A stretch of DNA of 64,000 nt from an uncultured Kiritimatiellota bacterium (lineage in GTDB: Bacteria > Verrucomicrobiota > Kiritimatiellia > RFP12 > UBA1067), in contig CAKTZI010000011.1 in NCBI GenBank assembly GCA_934635385.1, positions 1 to 64,000 of the forward strand, read 5' to 3'. The notes under the pieces were generated by a model. It was given only the letters and a program-made list of their open reading frames with translations, was not told the DNA's origin and ran no database searches. Each line of letters opens with the position of its first letter. Position 1 is the stretch's first letter. The position numbers and the translations under genes are program-made. Shown one piece after another: positions 25,817 to 35,600 of this stretch.

Positions 25817-28036
25817 TCACAGGCCTTCCTGCGCCTCGGCGGTCGCGAGGAAGTGCAGCTGCTCGGCGCGGGAGAGGTCGACCCAGCGCACGTTCCAGCC
25901 GCAGACGCGCACCTGCAGGTCGGGGTAGCGCTCCGGGTGCGCCATCGCGTCGCGCAGCGTCGCCGCGCGGAAGCAGTTGAAGTGGATGCACTGCCCGCCC
26001 CGTTCGGCATACGCCGTGAGGAGCGCGACGAGATGCGCCGCCGCCTCCGGGTTCTCCGCGAGCGTCATCGGCACGATGACGTCCGAGATGAACCCGTCCG
26101 CCGCCTCGGCCTGGTCGAGCTTCGTCTGCGAGAGGATGAGCGCGGTCGGGCCGCCCGTGCCGCAGCCCGCCGTCGCGGAATTGTTCCGCGAGAGCGTCTC
26201 GCCCGCCTTGCGGCCGTCCGGCGTCGCCGCCGTCTGCCGTCCGAGCAGGAGGTCGTTGTCGATCGACCAGAGCCCCATCTGGAACGTTCCGCCATGCCCG
26301 TTCGGCTCGCGGTTGAGGCGGCGCGCGAGAGCGTCGGACACCTGCCGCGCAAAGGCGTCCGCGCGGTCGTCGTTGTTGCCCCACTTGGGCGGCACGCGGC
26401 GCGCCCGGAGGCGCAGCGTCTCGTGTCCCGCCCAGTCGGCCTTCAGGATGTCGCGCAGTTCGGCCATCGTGACGGCCTTCGCCTCGTCGACGAGATACCG
26501 CACGGCGGCGAGCGCATCGACGACGGTCGCGAGCCCCGCGCACATGACGCCGGACTGGTTGTACTTGAGGCCGCCCGCACAGGCGTCGCGCGCGTTCGCC
26601 ACCGCGTCGCGGAACGCGCCCGACATGAGCGGCGAGGGGTTGAGATCCGTCCAGCTCTCGGCGTAGACGCGCGCCGCCGCGCACGCCCGCGCCGCCACTG
26701 CGTCGAGCTGGCGCAGATAGGCGTCCAGAAAGCCGGCGGCGTCCGCCGGGAGCGGCAGGTCGGGGCCGAGTCGGAAGCCGTCGAACGTGCAGCCGGCGTT
26801 GAGCGCAAGCTCAAGCGGCTTGGCGAGGTTGATCCACGCGGTCATCGACGCAATGATCTCGCGGCCCTGGATGCCCGGCTCGTAGCAGCCGATCAGCACG
26901 GCGTCCGCCGCGTCGGCGGGATCCTTTCCGCGCCGCACGAACATCTCCTGCGCCACGTCGTCGTTGAGAAAGACGATCGAGCTGCGTCCGCGCGCGATGA
27001 GGCGGCAGACCTTCTGCAGCTGCTCCGGCGGCGTGCGGCGGCCGAAGCGGAACGTCAGCTTCGGGTTCACGCGGTTGAGTTCATCGTGCAGCTCAAAGGC
27101 GATCTCCGTCAGCTCGTTCCAGACGGGCGCGCCGTCGCGGTCGCAGCCGCCGAGGCCGACGTTCTTGTTGTTGACGAAGTTCTGGATCCAGTACTTGTCG
27201 AAGGTCGCCCGCACGAGCGCCTTCGCGTCCGCGCGCGTCAGGCGTCCCGCCGCGAGGTCGTCGCGGTAGAAGCGGATGAAGAGGCGGTCGAAGAGCCCCT
27301 GCGTGCGCACGTACTCGCCCTCGGCCTCCTGGCAGCGGTCGTAGAGGAGCCACAGCTGCAGCGCCTCGCGGAACGTGCGTGGCGGATGGGCCGCGATCTC
27401 GCGCAGCGTCGCCGCACAGGCCGTCGCGCCCCGCGCGTCGGCGACGTCCGCCCAGCGGCGGGCGAACGCGGACATCGCGTCGTAGACTTCGGCGACGCAG
27501 TCGAGGAACAGGCGTTCCGCATCCGTCGCCGCCGTCTCGCGCCGCGTCCGCGCACGCGCGGCCAGTCCCGTCGGGCCGAGCGTCAGCACCGACTCCCAGT
27601 CGGGACAGGTGTGGCTCGTGTCGAGACAAGCGTGGTAGGCGCCGTGCGTGTCGCCGCGCCGAACGTCCGTGCCGCCGCCCGTCGCGGCGAACTCGGGGCG
27701 TCCCCGCGCGAACGCCGCGACGCGCACGTCGCGCAGCTCCATCAGGAGCGTGTCGTCGGGACACCAATCGACGAACGTGTCGTCCGCGCGCACGGCGAGA
27801 CGCGCGTGCGCAAAGAAGGCGACGAGCTGCTTCGTGCGCGTGACGACGAAGGGACAGCCCTTCGTCTCCTCGGCGATGCGCAGGAGAAGCGCGCGCAGGT
27901 CGGCGCGCGACAGCCCCGAACCGTCCACGATCTCGGCGGTGCGGTCAAAGGGGTTTGGCTTCTTCGCGGCCACCAGATTCGGCGGCAGGGCGGCAAGCGC
28001 CGCCGTGCCCACGACAAATTCCCGCCGGCTCATCAT
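25817..28036 (-). CDS. Glycyl radical enzyme with Tat signal peptide
   Basis: 739 residues; the ATG at 28036 has GGGGGAAGGAC upstream. Residues 1-24 begin MMSRREFVVGTAALAALPPN: a twin-arginine motif (SRREF) plus a hydrophobic stretch, i.e. a Tat export signal. The rest is a pyruvate-formate-lyase/dehydratase-type enzyme: GCYEP with active-site Cys384, TPDGRKAGETLSRNNS, GTGGPTALILS, GGQCIHFN and the glycyl-radical loop RVCGWNVRWVDL with Gly713. The usual loop is RV-A/S-G-Y; here Tyr is replaced by Trp and Cys precedes the Gly. GCxEP groups it with the dehydratase-like branch rather than true PFL. The substrate is unknown. Its activase is three genes downstream and glycosidases lie between. Confidence 0.92.
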   Translation of the reverse strand: MMSRREFVVGTAALAALPPNLVAAKKPNPFDRTAEIVDGSGLSRADLRALLLRIAEETKGCPFVVTRTKQLVAFFAHARLAVRADDTFVDWCPDDTLLMELRDVRVAAFARGRPEFAATGGGTDVRRGDTHGAYHACLDTSHTCPDWESVLTLGPTGLAARARTRRETAATDAERLFLDCVAEVYDAMSAFARRWADVADARGATACAATLREIAAHPPRTFREALQLWLLYDRCQEAEGEYVRTQGLFDRLFIRFYRDDLAAGRLTRADAKALVRATFDKYWIQNFVNNKNVGLGGCDRDGAPVWNELTEIAFELHDELNRVNPKLTFRFGRRTPPEQLQKVCRLIARGRSSIVFLNDDVAQEMFVRRGKDPADAADAVLIGCYEPGIQGREIIASMTAWINLAKPLELALNAGCTFDGFRLGPDLPLPADAAGFLDAYLRQLDAVAARACAAARVYAESWTDLNPSPLMSGAFRDAVANARDACAGGLKYNQSGVMCAGLATVVDALAAVRYLVDEAKAVTMAELRDILKADWAGHETLRLRARRVPPKWGNNDDRADAFARQVSDALARRLNREPNGHGGTFQMGLWSIDNDLLLGRQTAATPDGRKAGETLSRNNSATAGCGTGGPTALILSQTKLDQAEAADGFISDVIVPMTLAENPEAAAHLVALLTAYAERGGQCIHFNCFRAATLRDAMAHPERYPDLQVRVCGWNVRWVDLSRAEQLHFLATAEAQEGL

Positions 28037-28052
28037 CGTCCGTCCTTCCCCC

Positions 28053-31000
28053 TTACCGGATGATGAGCAGCGCGCCGCCGCAGCGCACCGTCAGCACGAG
28101 CGCCGTGTCCGTCCGCGTCAGGGAGAACATGCGCGAACCGGCCTTGTCCCGCGCGAGCGTGAACGTCGTCTGCGCGAGGCCGCTTCCGCAGGTGATGAGC
28201 GGATAGTCACCGGCCTTCAGCTTGTTCGGCTTGCCCGTCAGGTCGATTTCGCACGTGGCGGGCAGCGTGAGCGCGGACGCCTTGAGGTCGATCGCGTCAG
28301 CCACGCCGTCCGCCGAGCAGGCGAACGCCAGCGTCGTCTCGTCCGAAATCTCGACCGCGAGCGACGCACCGTCCGCAATCTGCGGCAGGCGGCGGAGCGA
28401 CGACGCCCGCACCGTCCCTGCGCCCGTGAGCGTCGCCCCGTTCAGCGCCACGTAGCCGCTCGGCAACAGCCCCAGCCACTTCCAGGAGAGGTAGGCTTCG
28501 GCCGTCTTCAGCTCGGCTTCATCCAGCCGCCGGTTCCACATGAGGATCTCGCCCTGAACGGCCGCGCGCGTGTCCGCGCCGTAAAGGCGCTCGCTGTTGT
28601 AAAGGTACTCGAAGCAGACGGGCCCGTACGCGCCGTCCGGCTGGACGGTCAGGATCTCCGGACGACCGCGAAAGCCCTGCGCCGAGCCGTCCACCGTCTC
28701 GCCGTCGAGGCGCGTCACGCCCTTCGTCAGCACGTCCGCCGTGCCGGCCGGGTAGATGGGCGACGCGGCAGACTGCCCTTCGCGCACCTTGTAAAGCGTC
28801 TGCGCCGCACCCGGCAGGACGCTGTTGCCGTCCACGAACGGCTGGCCGCCGCCGTACTTGGAGTCCTGTGCCATGACGAGCGTCTGGAATGCGTTCGTGA
28901 CGACGTTCCCGGTCCAGGCGCCGTTCGCGGCGACGCGGAAGCGCAGCGTGTTGCCGTCGCTGGCCTGCGTCACGCCCTTCCAGTCGCTCGTCGTGACGTT
29001 CGAGTAGTCGAGCCACGCGCGCGCCGGGCCGAACCCGTGCGCCGACACGTCCTTCCACGGTGCGCGGTCGGTGGTCGTCGCCGTCAGGGCGAACGCGCCG
29101 TCCGTCGCCGTCGCGCCGAAGCGGCGGTCATGGAGCCACGTCACGCGCGACGCGGGCGACTTCGGCTTGGCCGTCGACGTGGTGTCCTGCTCGACAAGCG
29201 CACCTTCCGCGTCGGGGTCGAACCAGCCCGTCATGTCCTTCGTGTCAAGGGCGGTCGCGTCGGGCGGCGGCAGCGCGCCGTCGATCGTGAGCGTCGCCCC
29301 GTCGAGGTGGATCGTCCCCGAAAACGCGCCGGCGATCGCGGCGTCGGCCCGGACGTTCACCGTGCCGGTGCCGTAAAGGGCCGCGCGCGTCGTCGTGCCC
29401 GTCGGGCCTTTGTACTGCGCCGTCAGCCCCCACTTCGTCGCGAGATGCCACTCGATCTGCTGACGCTGCGCGTCCGTGAGTTCCCGGTCGAAGAGCAGCA
29501 CTTCGGCATAGGCCTGTCCGCCGTTGTCCACGTTGTTCTTCGCCCCATAGCCCAACCCGGAGAAGCTGTTCGTCGTCGAGCCGAAGTCAATGGCGATGAC
29601 CTGCCAGCCGCCGTTCAGCCCCGTCGTCGTCGGCTCGACCGCCTCGCCATCGACCCAGACGCGCGCACCGATCTCGTTGGCCTTCAGAATCGCGTCCTCC
29701 TTCGTGTGCGCGCCGACCTCGCCGCCGCGCAGGAAGTTCGCGTTGCCGCCGAGAAGCGCACCGCCGCCGCCCTGCTGCGATCCGTAGACGAGAATCGCCG
29801 CGCGCGGCTTCAGGACGACATCCGCCGACACATCGTCTGCCGAGGACGTCTTGGTGAAGAAGATGCGCGGCAGGACCTGGTTGAGCGGTTCGCAGTCCCG
29901 CGCCTCCGTCTCGTCCGCGAAGGTCGCCCGGAAGCTGAGGCTGGGACGGTCGAACGACAGGTAGTCGTGTCCGTTCAGCCCGCCGCGCACACGGCGCGGA
30001 TGGCAGAAGGTCATCACGTTGTGGTTCTCGTTGTAAAGCGCGTCGTAGCGACTGTTCCAGAGCCGCACGTCGCACGGCGTGGCGCGGCAGTCCGACCAGC
30101 CCTTGACGAAGGGATTGCCGTCCCTGTCGGAGATTGTCTGCCCGACCTGAAGCGGATTCACGCTCGCGTAGTTGGTGTAGGAGTTCTCGTAGGTGACGAC
30201 CAGGTTGGAGATCGTCTCGCCCGCCGCCGCGTCCACCCACAGGAGCGGAAGCGCCGCCCATTCGGCCTGTCGTTCCAGCAGGTTGATGGTCGAGCCGTCT
30301 TCGCCGCGAATCGGCATCTGCGCACCGTTGTCCGTCGCCGGCGCATAGTCGAGCGTCGCCCCGTTCCGCACGGTGATCTGCACGCGCGCGTTCACCGACG
30401 TCACGCACGCCGTCTCGCGCACGTCCATCGCCGCGCCGAGGCCCGGCGCCGTCGGTGTGCCGTCCGTCACGCGCAACGTCTTCGTGCCGTCGCCGTTGTC
30501 CGCAAACGACGCCGTCGCGAAATCCAGCGCCGCGCCGTCCGCCGCGTCGAGGCACACGAAGTCCGCCGCCGTCAGGGTGCAGGACGTGGGCACCGTCAGG
30601 ATCGCCCGGTCGAAGCCGGACTTGGACGGCAGCAGAATGCGCACCGCCCCCGCCGTCTTCAGCGTGTCCGTCACGCGCGCCGTCCCGCAATCGGCATCCG
30701 TCGCGTCGAGAAAGCCGCCCGCGCGCACGTCGAGCGTGCCGATGACCGTCTGCGTACCCGCCGCGAGCTTCAGCGCGCCGCCTGCGTTCAGCTGGAGGGT
30801 GCCAAAGGTCGCCGTTTCGGACGCCGCCCACGCCGCGTTCCCCTTGCCGACCTCGACGATGCCCGCATACGGCGCGAAAAGCGCGAATTCGGAAGCCGCT
30901 TTCGCGCCCGCCGCGAGGACAAGCCGTGCCGCGCTTTTCGAGCCGTCGCCCCGTCCGTTCCAGACGACACGCGCCGCCGCGTCGTTCCGCAGCGTGACGG

Positions 31001-31667
31001 TCGCGGACGCAGGAGCGTTCAGCGTCCAGTCGAGGCCGTAGACCGTCCGTGCGCCACTGGCCGTGCCGGCCTTGACCAGGAGTTCGGCGCCCTCCGCAAG
31101 CGTCAGCGTGCCGACCGTCTGCGGATCGGCCGAGCTGCGCGCGGCGAAGCTGTACTGATTGCCCGTGCCGACCACGCGCACGTCCGTTCCGAGATCGACG
31201 ACGCTCGTGCCCTTCGAGCAGTGGGTGATCGTGCCGGACGAGAGCGTGAGCGACTTGCCGGGGAACGTGTAGCGCTCCGTCGCGCCCTCTTCGTTCGGCG
31301 TCGCCAGCGGCAGGTCTTTCCCCGACACCCAGTAGTCGTAGGAGGCGTTCGGCGGAAAGAAGCCCGTGGCCGTCGTGTCGGCCGCACCGTTGCGGTAGAG
31401 CGTCCAGCGGTTGACCTTCGAGGAGGCCGTGAGCGAACTGCCGAAGAACCCTTTCCCGTAGTCCGCGTCAGACATGACGGTCGTCTTCGCGTCGCCGTTC
31501 AGCGTGTTCGCGTAGAGGCTGTCCGCATTGTAGTCCGACTTCGTCAGGACGGCATACGTCCCGTCGGACGGCAGGGCCGCAAAGCCCGCCAGCGACACAA
31601 GCCCCGCCGCAACGGCGACAAGTCCGTGACGGCACGTCTTTTTCTTTTGCGTGATTATCTTTTTCAT
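28053..31667 (-). CDS. Large secreted beta-helix/LamG surface protein, operon head
   Basis: 1204 residues; AAGGAG precedes the ATG at 31667. Lys-rich N-terminus and signal peptide (LVAVAAGLVSLAGFAA). Residues about 130-400 are repetitive beta-strand units (VGTLTLAEGAELLVKAG, FGTLQLNAGGALKLAAG, IGTLDVRAGGFL), typical of autotransporter-like beta-solenoids. Two later regions have LamG-like patterns with AEVLLFDRELTDAQRQQIEWHLATKWGL and GEILMWNRRLDEAELKTAEAYLSWKWLG. No autotransporter barrel or LPXTG motif is visible. It probably binds or displays glycans at the cell surface. It is followed after 16 nt by the glycyl radical enzyme gene. Its upstream region is shared with the GH5-like gene at 41172. 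Confidence 0.85.
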   Translation of the reverse strand: MKKIITQKKKTCRHGLVAVAAGLVSLAGFAALPSDGTYAVLTKSDYNADSLYANTLNGDAKTTVMSDADYGKGFFGSSLTASSKVNRWTLYRNGAADTTATGFFPPNASYDYWVSGKDLPLATPNEEGATERYTFPGKSLTLSSGTITHCSKGTSVVDLGTDVRVVGTGNQYSFAARSSADPQTVGTLTLAEGAELLVKAGTASGARTVYGLDWTLNAPASATVTLRNDAAARVVWNGRGDGSKSAARLVLAAGAKAASEFALFAPYAGIVEVGKGNAAWAASETATFGTLQLNAGGALKLAAGTQTVIGTLDVRAGGFLDATDADCGTARVTDTLKTAGAVRILLPSKSGFDRAILTVPTSCTLTAADFVCLDAADGAALDFATASFADNGDGTKTLRVTDGTPTAPGLGAAMDVRETACVTSVNARVQITVRNGATLDYAPATDNGAQMPIRGEDGSTINLLERQAEWAALPLLWVDAAAGETISNLVVTYENSYTNYASVNPLQVGQTISDRDGNPFVKGWSDCRATPCDVRLWNSRYDALYNENHNVMTFCHPRRVRGGLNGHDYLSFDRPSLSFRATFADETEARDCEPLNQVLPRIFFTKTSSADDVSADVVLKPRAAILVYGSQQGGGGALLGGNANFLRGGEVGAHTKEDAILKANEIGARVWVDGEAVEPTTTGLNGGWQVIAIDFGSTTNSFSGLGYGAKNNVDNGGQAYAEVLLFDRELTDAQRQQIEWHLATKWGLTAQYKGPTGTTTRAALYGTGTVNVRADAAIAGAFSGTIHLDGATLTIDGALPPPDATALDTKDMTGWFDPDAEGALVEQDTTSTAKPKSPASRVTWLHDRRFGATATDGAFALTATTTDRAPWKDVSAHGFGPARAWLDYSNVTTSDWKGVTQASDGNTLRFRVAANGAWTGNVVTNAFQTLVMAQDSKYGGGQPFVDGNSVLPGAAQTLYKVREGQSAASPIYPAGTADVLTKGVTRLDGETVDGSAQGFRGRPEILTVQPDGAYGPVCFEYLYNSERLYGADTRAAVQGEILMWNRRLDEAELKTAEAYLSWKWLGLLPSGYVALNGATLTGAGTVRASSLRRLPQIADGASLAVEISDETTLAFACSADGVADAIDLKASALTLPATCEIDLTGKPNKLKAGDYPLITCGSGLAQTTFTLARDKAGSRMFSLTRTDTALVLTVRCGGALLIIR

Positions 31668-31695
31668 GTGTACTCCTTGTTAGCCGTTTTCAATT

Positions 31696-31790
31696 GTGAG
31701 CGTATTATCGCATAAATCTCCAGCGAATACTTGCACGATTGGGCTAAAAATGTGTATTATCAGACCATCACATTCAAATCGGGGATACAA
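31696..31790 (-). promoter_or_regulatory. Shared promoter/operator region of the GRE-glycan operon
   Basis: This stretch aligns over its whole length with 41174-41268. Identical blocks include GCGTATTATCGCATAA (+ strand) and the 20 bases TTGCACGATTGGGCTAAAAA (31731-31750). On the minus strand GATAATACGC and GATAATACAC are two possible -10 boxes. It lies 29 nt upstream of the operon's first start codon. The conserved block is a good candidate for a regulator site. The rest of the gap 31791-31947 shows nothing recognisable. Confidence 0.7.
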
Positions 31791-31947
31791 TGTCCGCGTG
31801 GAGGCGCGATAAGAACAAAGCTTCGCCTCCTCCTCGCTACTCAACACGGATGACGACGAATCCCCACGAGCCGAAGTCGAATGATCAAAAGCCGTGACGA
31901 CGATGACGCCCTTGCAGCCGCTTGGCTTGACGGCGCGGTAGATGGTC

Positions 31948-32643
31948 TTAAAGGAGTGTCAGCATCTCGTCTGACGTCTTTCGCTCCCGCCTGTCTTGCA
32001 GTACTTCTTCCCTTGTCCGCATCGGTCGTCCCAAGAACGCTTCCACAAGAGCCTTTGCCCGTGTACGCTCCGCGTCTGTGGCATTGTAACGCTTGCAGTC
32101 GGAATCGAATATCCTTTCAAACGACGCCACATACGTCTCATATCGTCCCAGACAATATCGATAGGCGCGACGCCACGACTCGAATTTCTGGGGGTTATTC
32201 TTTCTCAACCGAACGGATTCGCCATTTGAGGCCATCGCTTTCCATCGGTCGAGTTCCCGTCTCATCCATCCGAATTGCCGAATTTTGGCTTTGCATTCGT
32301 CCTCAATCGTCCATCGCCCCGTCTCGCTCCACCGATAGGGCATCAGCCAACTCCAAACGTTTACGAACACACGGCATTGCCGTTCGTAGTCTTCGCCTTG
32401 AAGCTTGACGTCACACAATTTGTCGTCCAAAATCCGATAACAGGCCGCGCGAACGGCTCGGTTCGTCTCCGACAGGATCAGATCGCCCACGCGGTCGAGC
32501 GGGTCTCGCACATTCGGTTCGCCCAGCCGCCGAATGGCCCTGTCTGCCTTTTTCTCGACTTTGCGAAGGAAAGGGTCTTTTCCTCCGTCGCAGCCCACGA
32601 CCGTCAGTGCTATCAGAATGCCGAATAAGATATGCCTTACCAT
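31948..32643 (-). CDS. Hypothetical lipoprotein
   Basis: 231 residues. The N-terminus MVRHILFGILIALTVVGC is a lipoprotein signal with Cys18 as the lipid site. The mature part is charged and helical (KVEKKADRAIRRLGEPNVRDPLDRVGDLIL, RRELDRWKAMAS) with several aromatic-rich segments. No family is recognised. The start codon lies 7 nt inside the end of the upstream 1072-residue gene, so the two are translationally linked. GGGG sits 9 nt before the ATG. Confidence 0.7.
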   Translation of the reverse strand: MVRHILFGILIALTVVGCDGGKDPFLRKVEKKADRAIRRLGEPNVRDPLDRVGDLILSETNRAVRAACYRILDDKLCDVKLQGEDYERQCRVFVNVWSWLMPYRWSETGRWTIEDECKAKIRQFGWMRRELDRWKAMASNGESVRLRKNNPQKFESWRRAYRYCLGRYETYVASFERIFDSDCKRYNATDAERTRAKALVEAFLGRPMRTREEVLQDRRERKTSDEMLTLL

Positions 32644-35600
32644 AGTTTCACCCCATCAAGATAAACAGATCCCAGCACCTCGCGGACGGCCTCATGCCGC
32701 AGCTTGCGCACGCCCGCCGTGCCGAATTCGTCAATTGTGAACGTCTGCGTCTCGTCCGCCGCAAAGCACTTCCAAGGTTCCGCGCCGTCAGTCGTTTGGG
32801 GGACATTCCAGCCCAAGGGAATGCACCAGACGTTCTCCCCTGCAATCCATCCCACGGACAGGGATTCGGAGAGCTGTCCGCCCGGCGTCATGCGCGGATA
32901 CGGTTGCGTACACGCCGCCGTGTCACGCGCATCAATGATGTTCTCGTCCAGGACGCGAAACCAGACTCCAGCACCATTCTCACGTGAGTGGCAGCGGTCT
33001 CCGTCAAAGTAGGAATGCGTGAAATAGCCGGTCTGAACGCCCATCGTCGATGGCACTTCCTCGACCCAGATCTCCTGGAACGAGACGTCCAGAGGAAGAA
33101 CCTGTATGTCCAGCTGAAGTCCGATTCCGCCCGCGCTAAGCGACGAAAGCCCGTATGTGACTACGCCGGGATTGAGCGCGCGGACGCCTGACGGCTCCAC
33201 GACCAGGATCGAGGGCGTATAGGAGACTCCGCCGCAAACGACTTCCAGCGGATTCGACTCGGCGTCAAGCGGGCATCGGTATGTTTTGTCCTTCTGCATC
33301 CTGCCACCGCCTTTCACATTCCACGAAACGTTCGCGACTTCTGGTTCAAAACCGCAGTCGATCAATTCATAAACGCCAAACTTATGTCGTCCTTCGCTTC
33401 CGTTTCCGCCTTCAATCTGAATCGGTCTAATTGTGACCTTGACCGCCGTCAGCGTCGCCTCGGACGTGATCTTCTCCCCGCTCTCCTCCTCGGTGAAGGT
33501 CGCGACGGCCTTGACGTCGCCCGCGCCGCCGCTCGCCGACTGCGCCCGGTACCTCACCTTGATCTTGAACGACTCGCCCGCCTCGACCGTCCCCTCGCGC
33601 GGCAGGAACGAGCCGCCCACACGTTCGAGCCGTCCGCCGTCGCGCAGCTCGAAGGAATACGAGCCGCCCTTCGTCCCGCCGTAGACGCTGAACTCGGCTT
33701 CGGTCTCCGTCGAGCGCCGCGCGACCGTCTCGCCCGGCGCGTTCTCGTACTCGTCCTCGAAGATGATCGCGGACTCGGAGAACGTCGCCGAGACGGACAG
33801 CCCCTGCGGCTCGTGGTCAGGCTCGTCCTCATCGGGATACGTCGGCCTGTCGGGCGGCGACTCGTGCGAGCAGCCGCAGGGCCAGTCCGCGAACGACAGC
33901 TCGAAGCCCTCGAAGCGGCACGTGTACGTCCCGACCGCGCAGCCTCCGCAGCCGCAGTTCCCGTCGCAGCTGAACAGGGGCACGGTGAACGGCGGTGGCG
34001 GCGGCTCAAGGCAGCAGTAGTTGCCGTTCCACGACACGTCGGCGCCGTCGGGCGCGGGCGTGAAGCGCACGCGCCGTCCGCCTGACGCGGCGCGGGGCGC
34101 GACGGCGGACGCACGGAACGCGGCGACGGGCGAACCGTCCACGATCTCGCACCGGACAGGGCGGCAGACCGTCAGGTGTCCGTCCGCGTCTACGCCAATT
34201 TCGATGTCGGGATGGGATGCGCCGACGCAGACGAGCGTCAGCCGGCAATCGGCGGTGTAGGACTTGCCGAGCAGAAGGACGACGCGGTTCGTCTCGCCGG
34301 CCTTCGCGACGAACGATGGATCGGGCAGGTTCGACGCGCCGCTGCCCGTGAACGTCACGAGGGCGTTCGCGGCAGGGGCGACGAGATCGACCCAGTAGTA
34401 GTTGTTGGAATGCGCGATGGAGGACAGGTCTTGGCGCGGGCCGAACTGCGGCTCGTCCGCCGCGACAAGCGGCGCGCCGTCCACGTCATTCGGGATGCCG
34501 TCGTCGTCCCAGTCGTCAGGGTTGACGCGGCGATAGACGCGCTCGATGTCATTGGAGCGCGCGATGAAGTCGCCGTTCGGGAAGAGCTCGAGCTGCGCGT
34601 TGACGGCTGGATGGTCAACAACCTGTCTCTTGACCACGGAAGACACGGAAGCCACATTCGTGGACACAGAAAGGATTAGCGAAGAATGCCCTTCGGGGTT
34701 CTCCAATCCGTTTTCTCCCAACATGTTCCCAGAAGTTGGGAGAACAGGGGTTGAGGAATCCCGAAGGGCTCCTTTCTCTAACCCATTCCGTGTCACCGGA
34801 GGCGTTTCATCTCTTTCCGTGGTTTGAGAAGAAGAAACGGACACTTCCGCTCTCTCATACGGGTTGCCGAGGAAGAAGTTCTCCCACGTCAGCACGACCG
34901 AGCCGTTCGTGGTCGCCGCCGTCCAAAGATAGGACTGTCCGTGTCGCGCGAACATCGGCGCGCCGATGACGGCGATCTCGTTCGAGGCGTTCCGCAGCTG
35001 CGGGCGCACCTTGCCCCACGTGTGCGCCCAGAGCGACGTCACGACGTGGCGACCCAAAGGGAAAAGGAAGATGGAAGAAGGAAGAAGTGCGGAACGGTCC
35101 GCTTTCCTGTGCTGTCCGACGGCCTCGGATTCCGCAACAGAGGAGTTGTCCTCCGCACTTCTTCCTTTTCCCTTCTTCCCTTTTCCTTCCTCCCCCAACA
35201 TCACCCATACACGCCCCCTGTAGGCGTCGGTGAGATGCCACGTGCTGACGAGCCGTGCGTTCGTCGGTCGCGTGTAGGAAACGGCCTTGTTCGTCCGCAC
35301 CGCTTCGAGGCGGTAGCCCCGCACGACGTCGTTGGATGAGAGAGTGGGGTTGCTGTCGCCTAACGCGGAGTTGTAGGAGGAGGGGAGGCACGGAGTTTCT
35401 TTACTGTCTGTCGAAGTTTTGTCCACGGATTGACACGGATTATCACGGATTTGGATTTGTGTCGCTTCGTGTTGATTCGTGGATGATCCTTCTCCCGATC
35501 CGTGTGAATCCGTGAAATCCGTGGATGCCTCTCCGTGCCTCCGCATCTCCTCATCCTCCGCATTAAGCGTCGCAGACCCCTCTGCGGATGCCGCAGGCAT

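Noticed and set aside
27648..31715. 1355-codon plus-strand open frame
   Set aside because: Antisense to the glycyl radical enzyme and surface-protein genes; Arg/Ala/Val-rich shadow without ribosome site.
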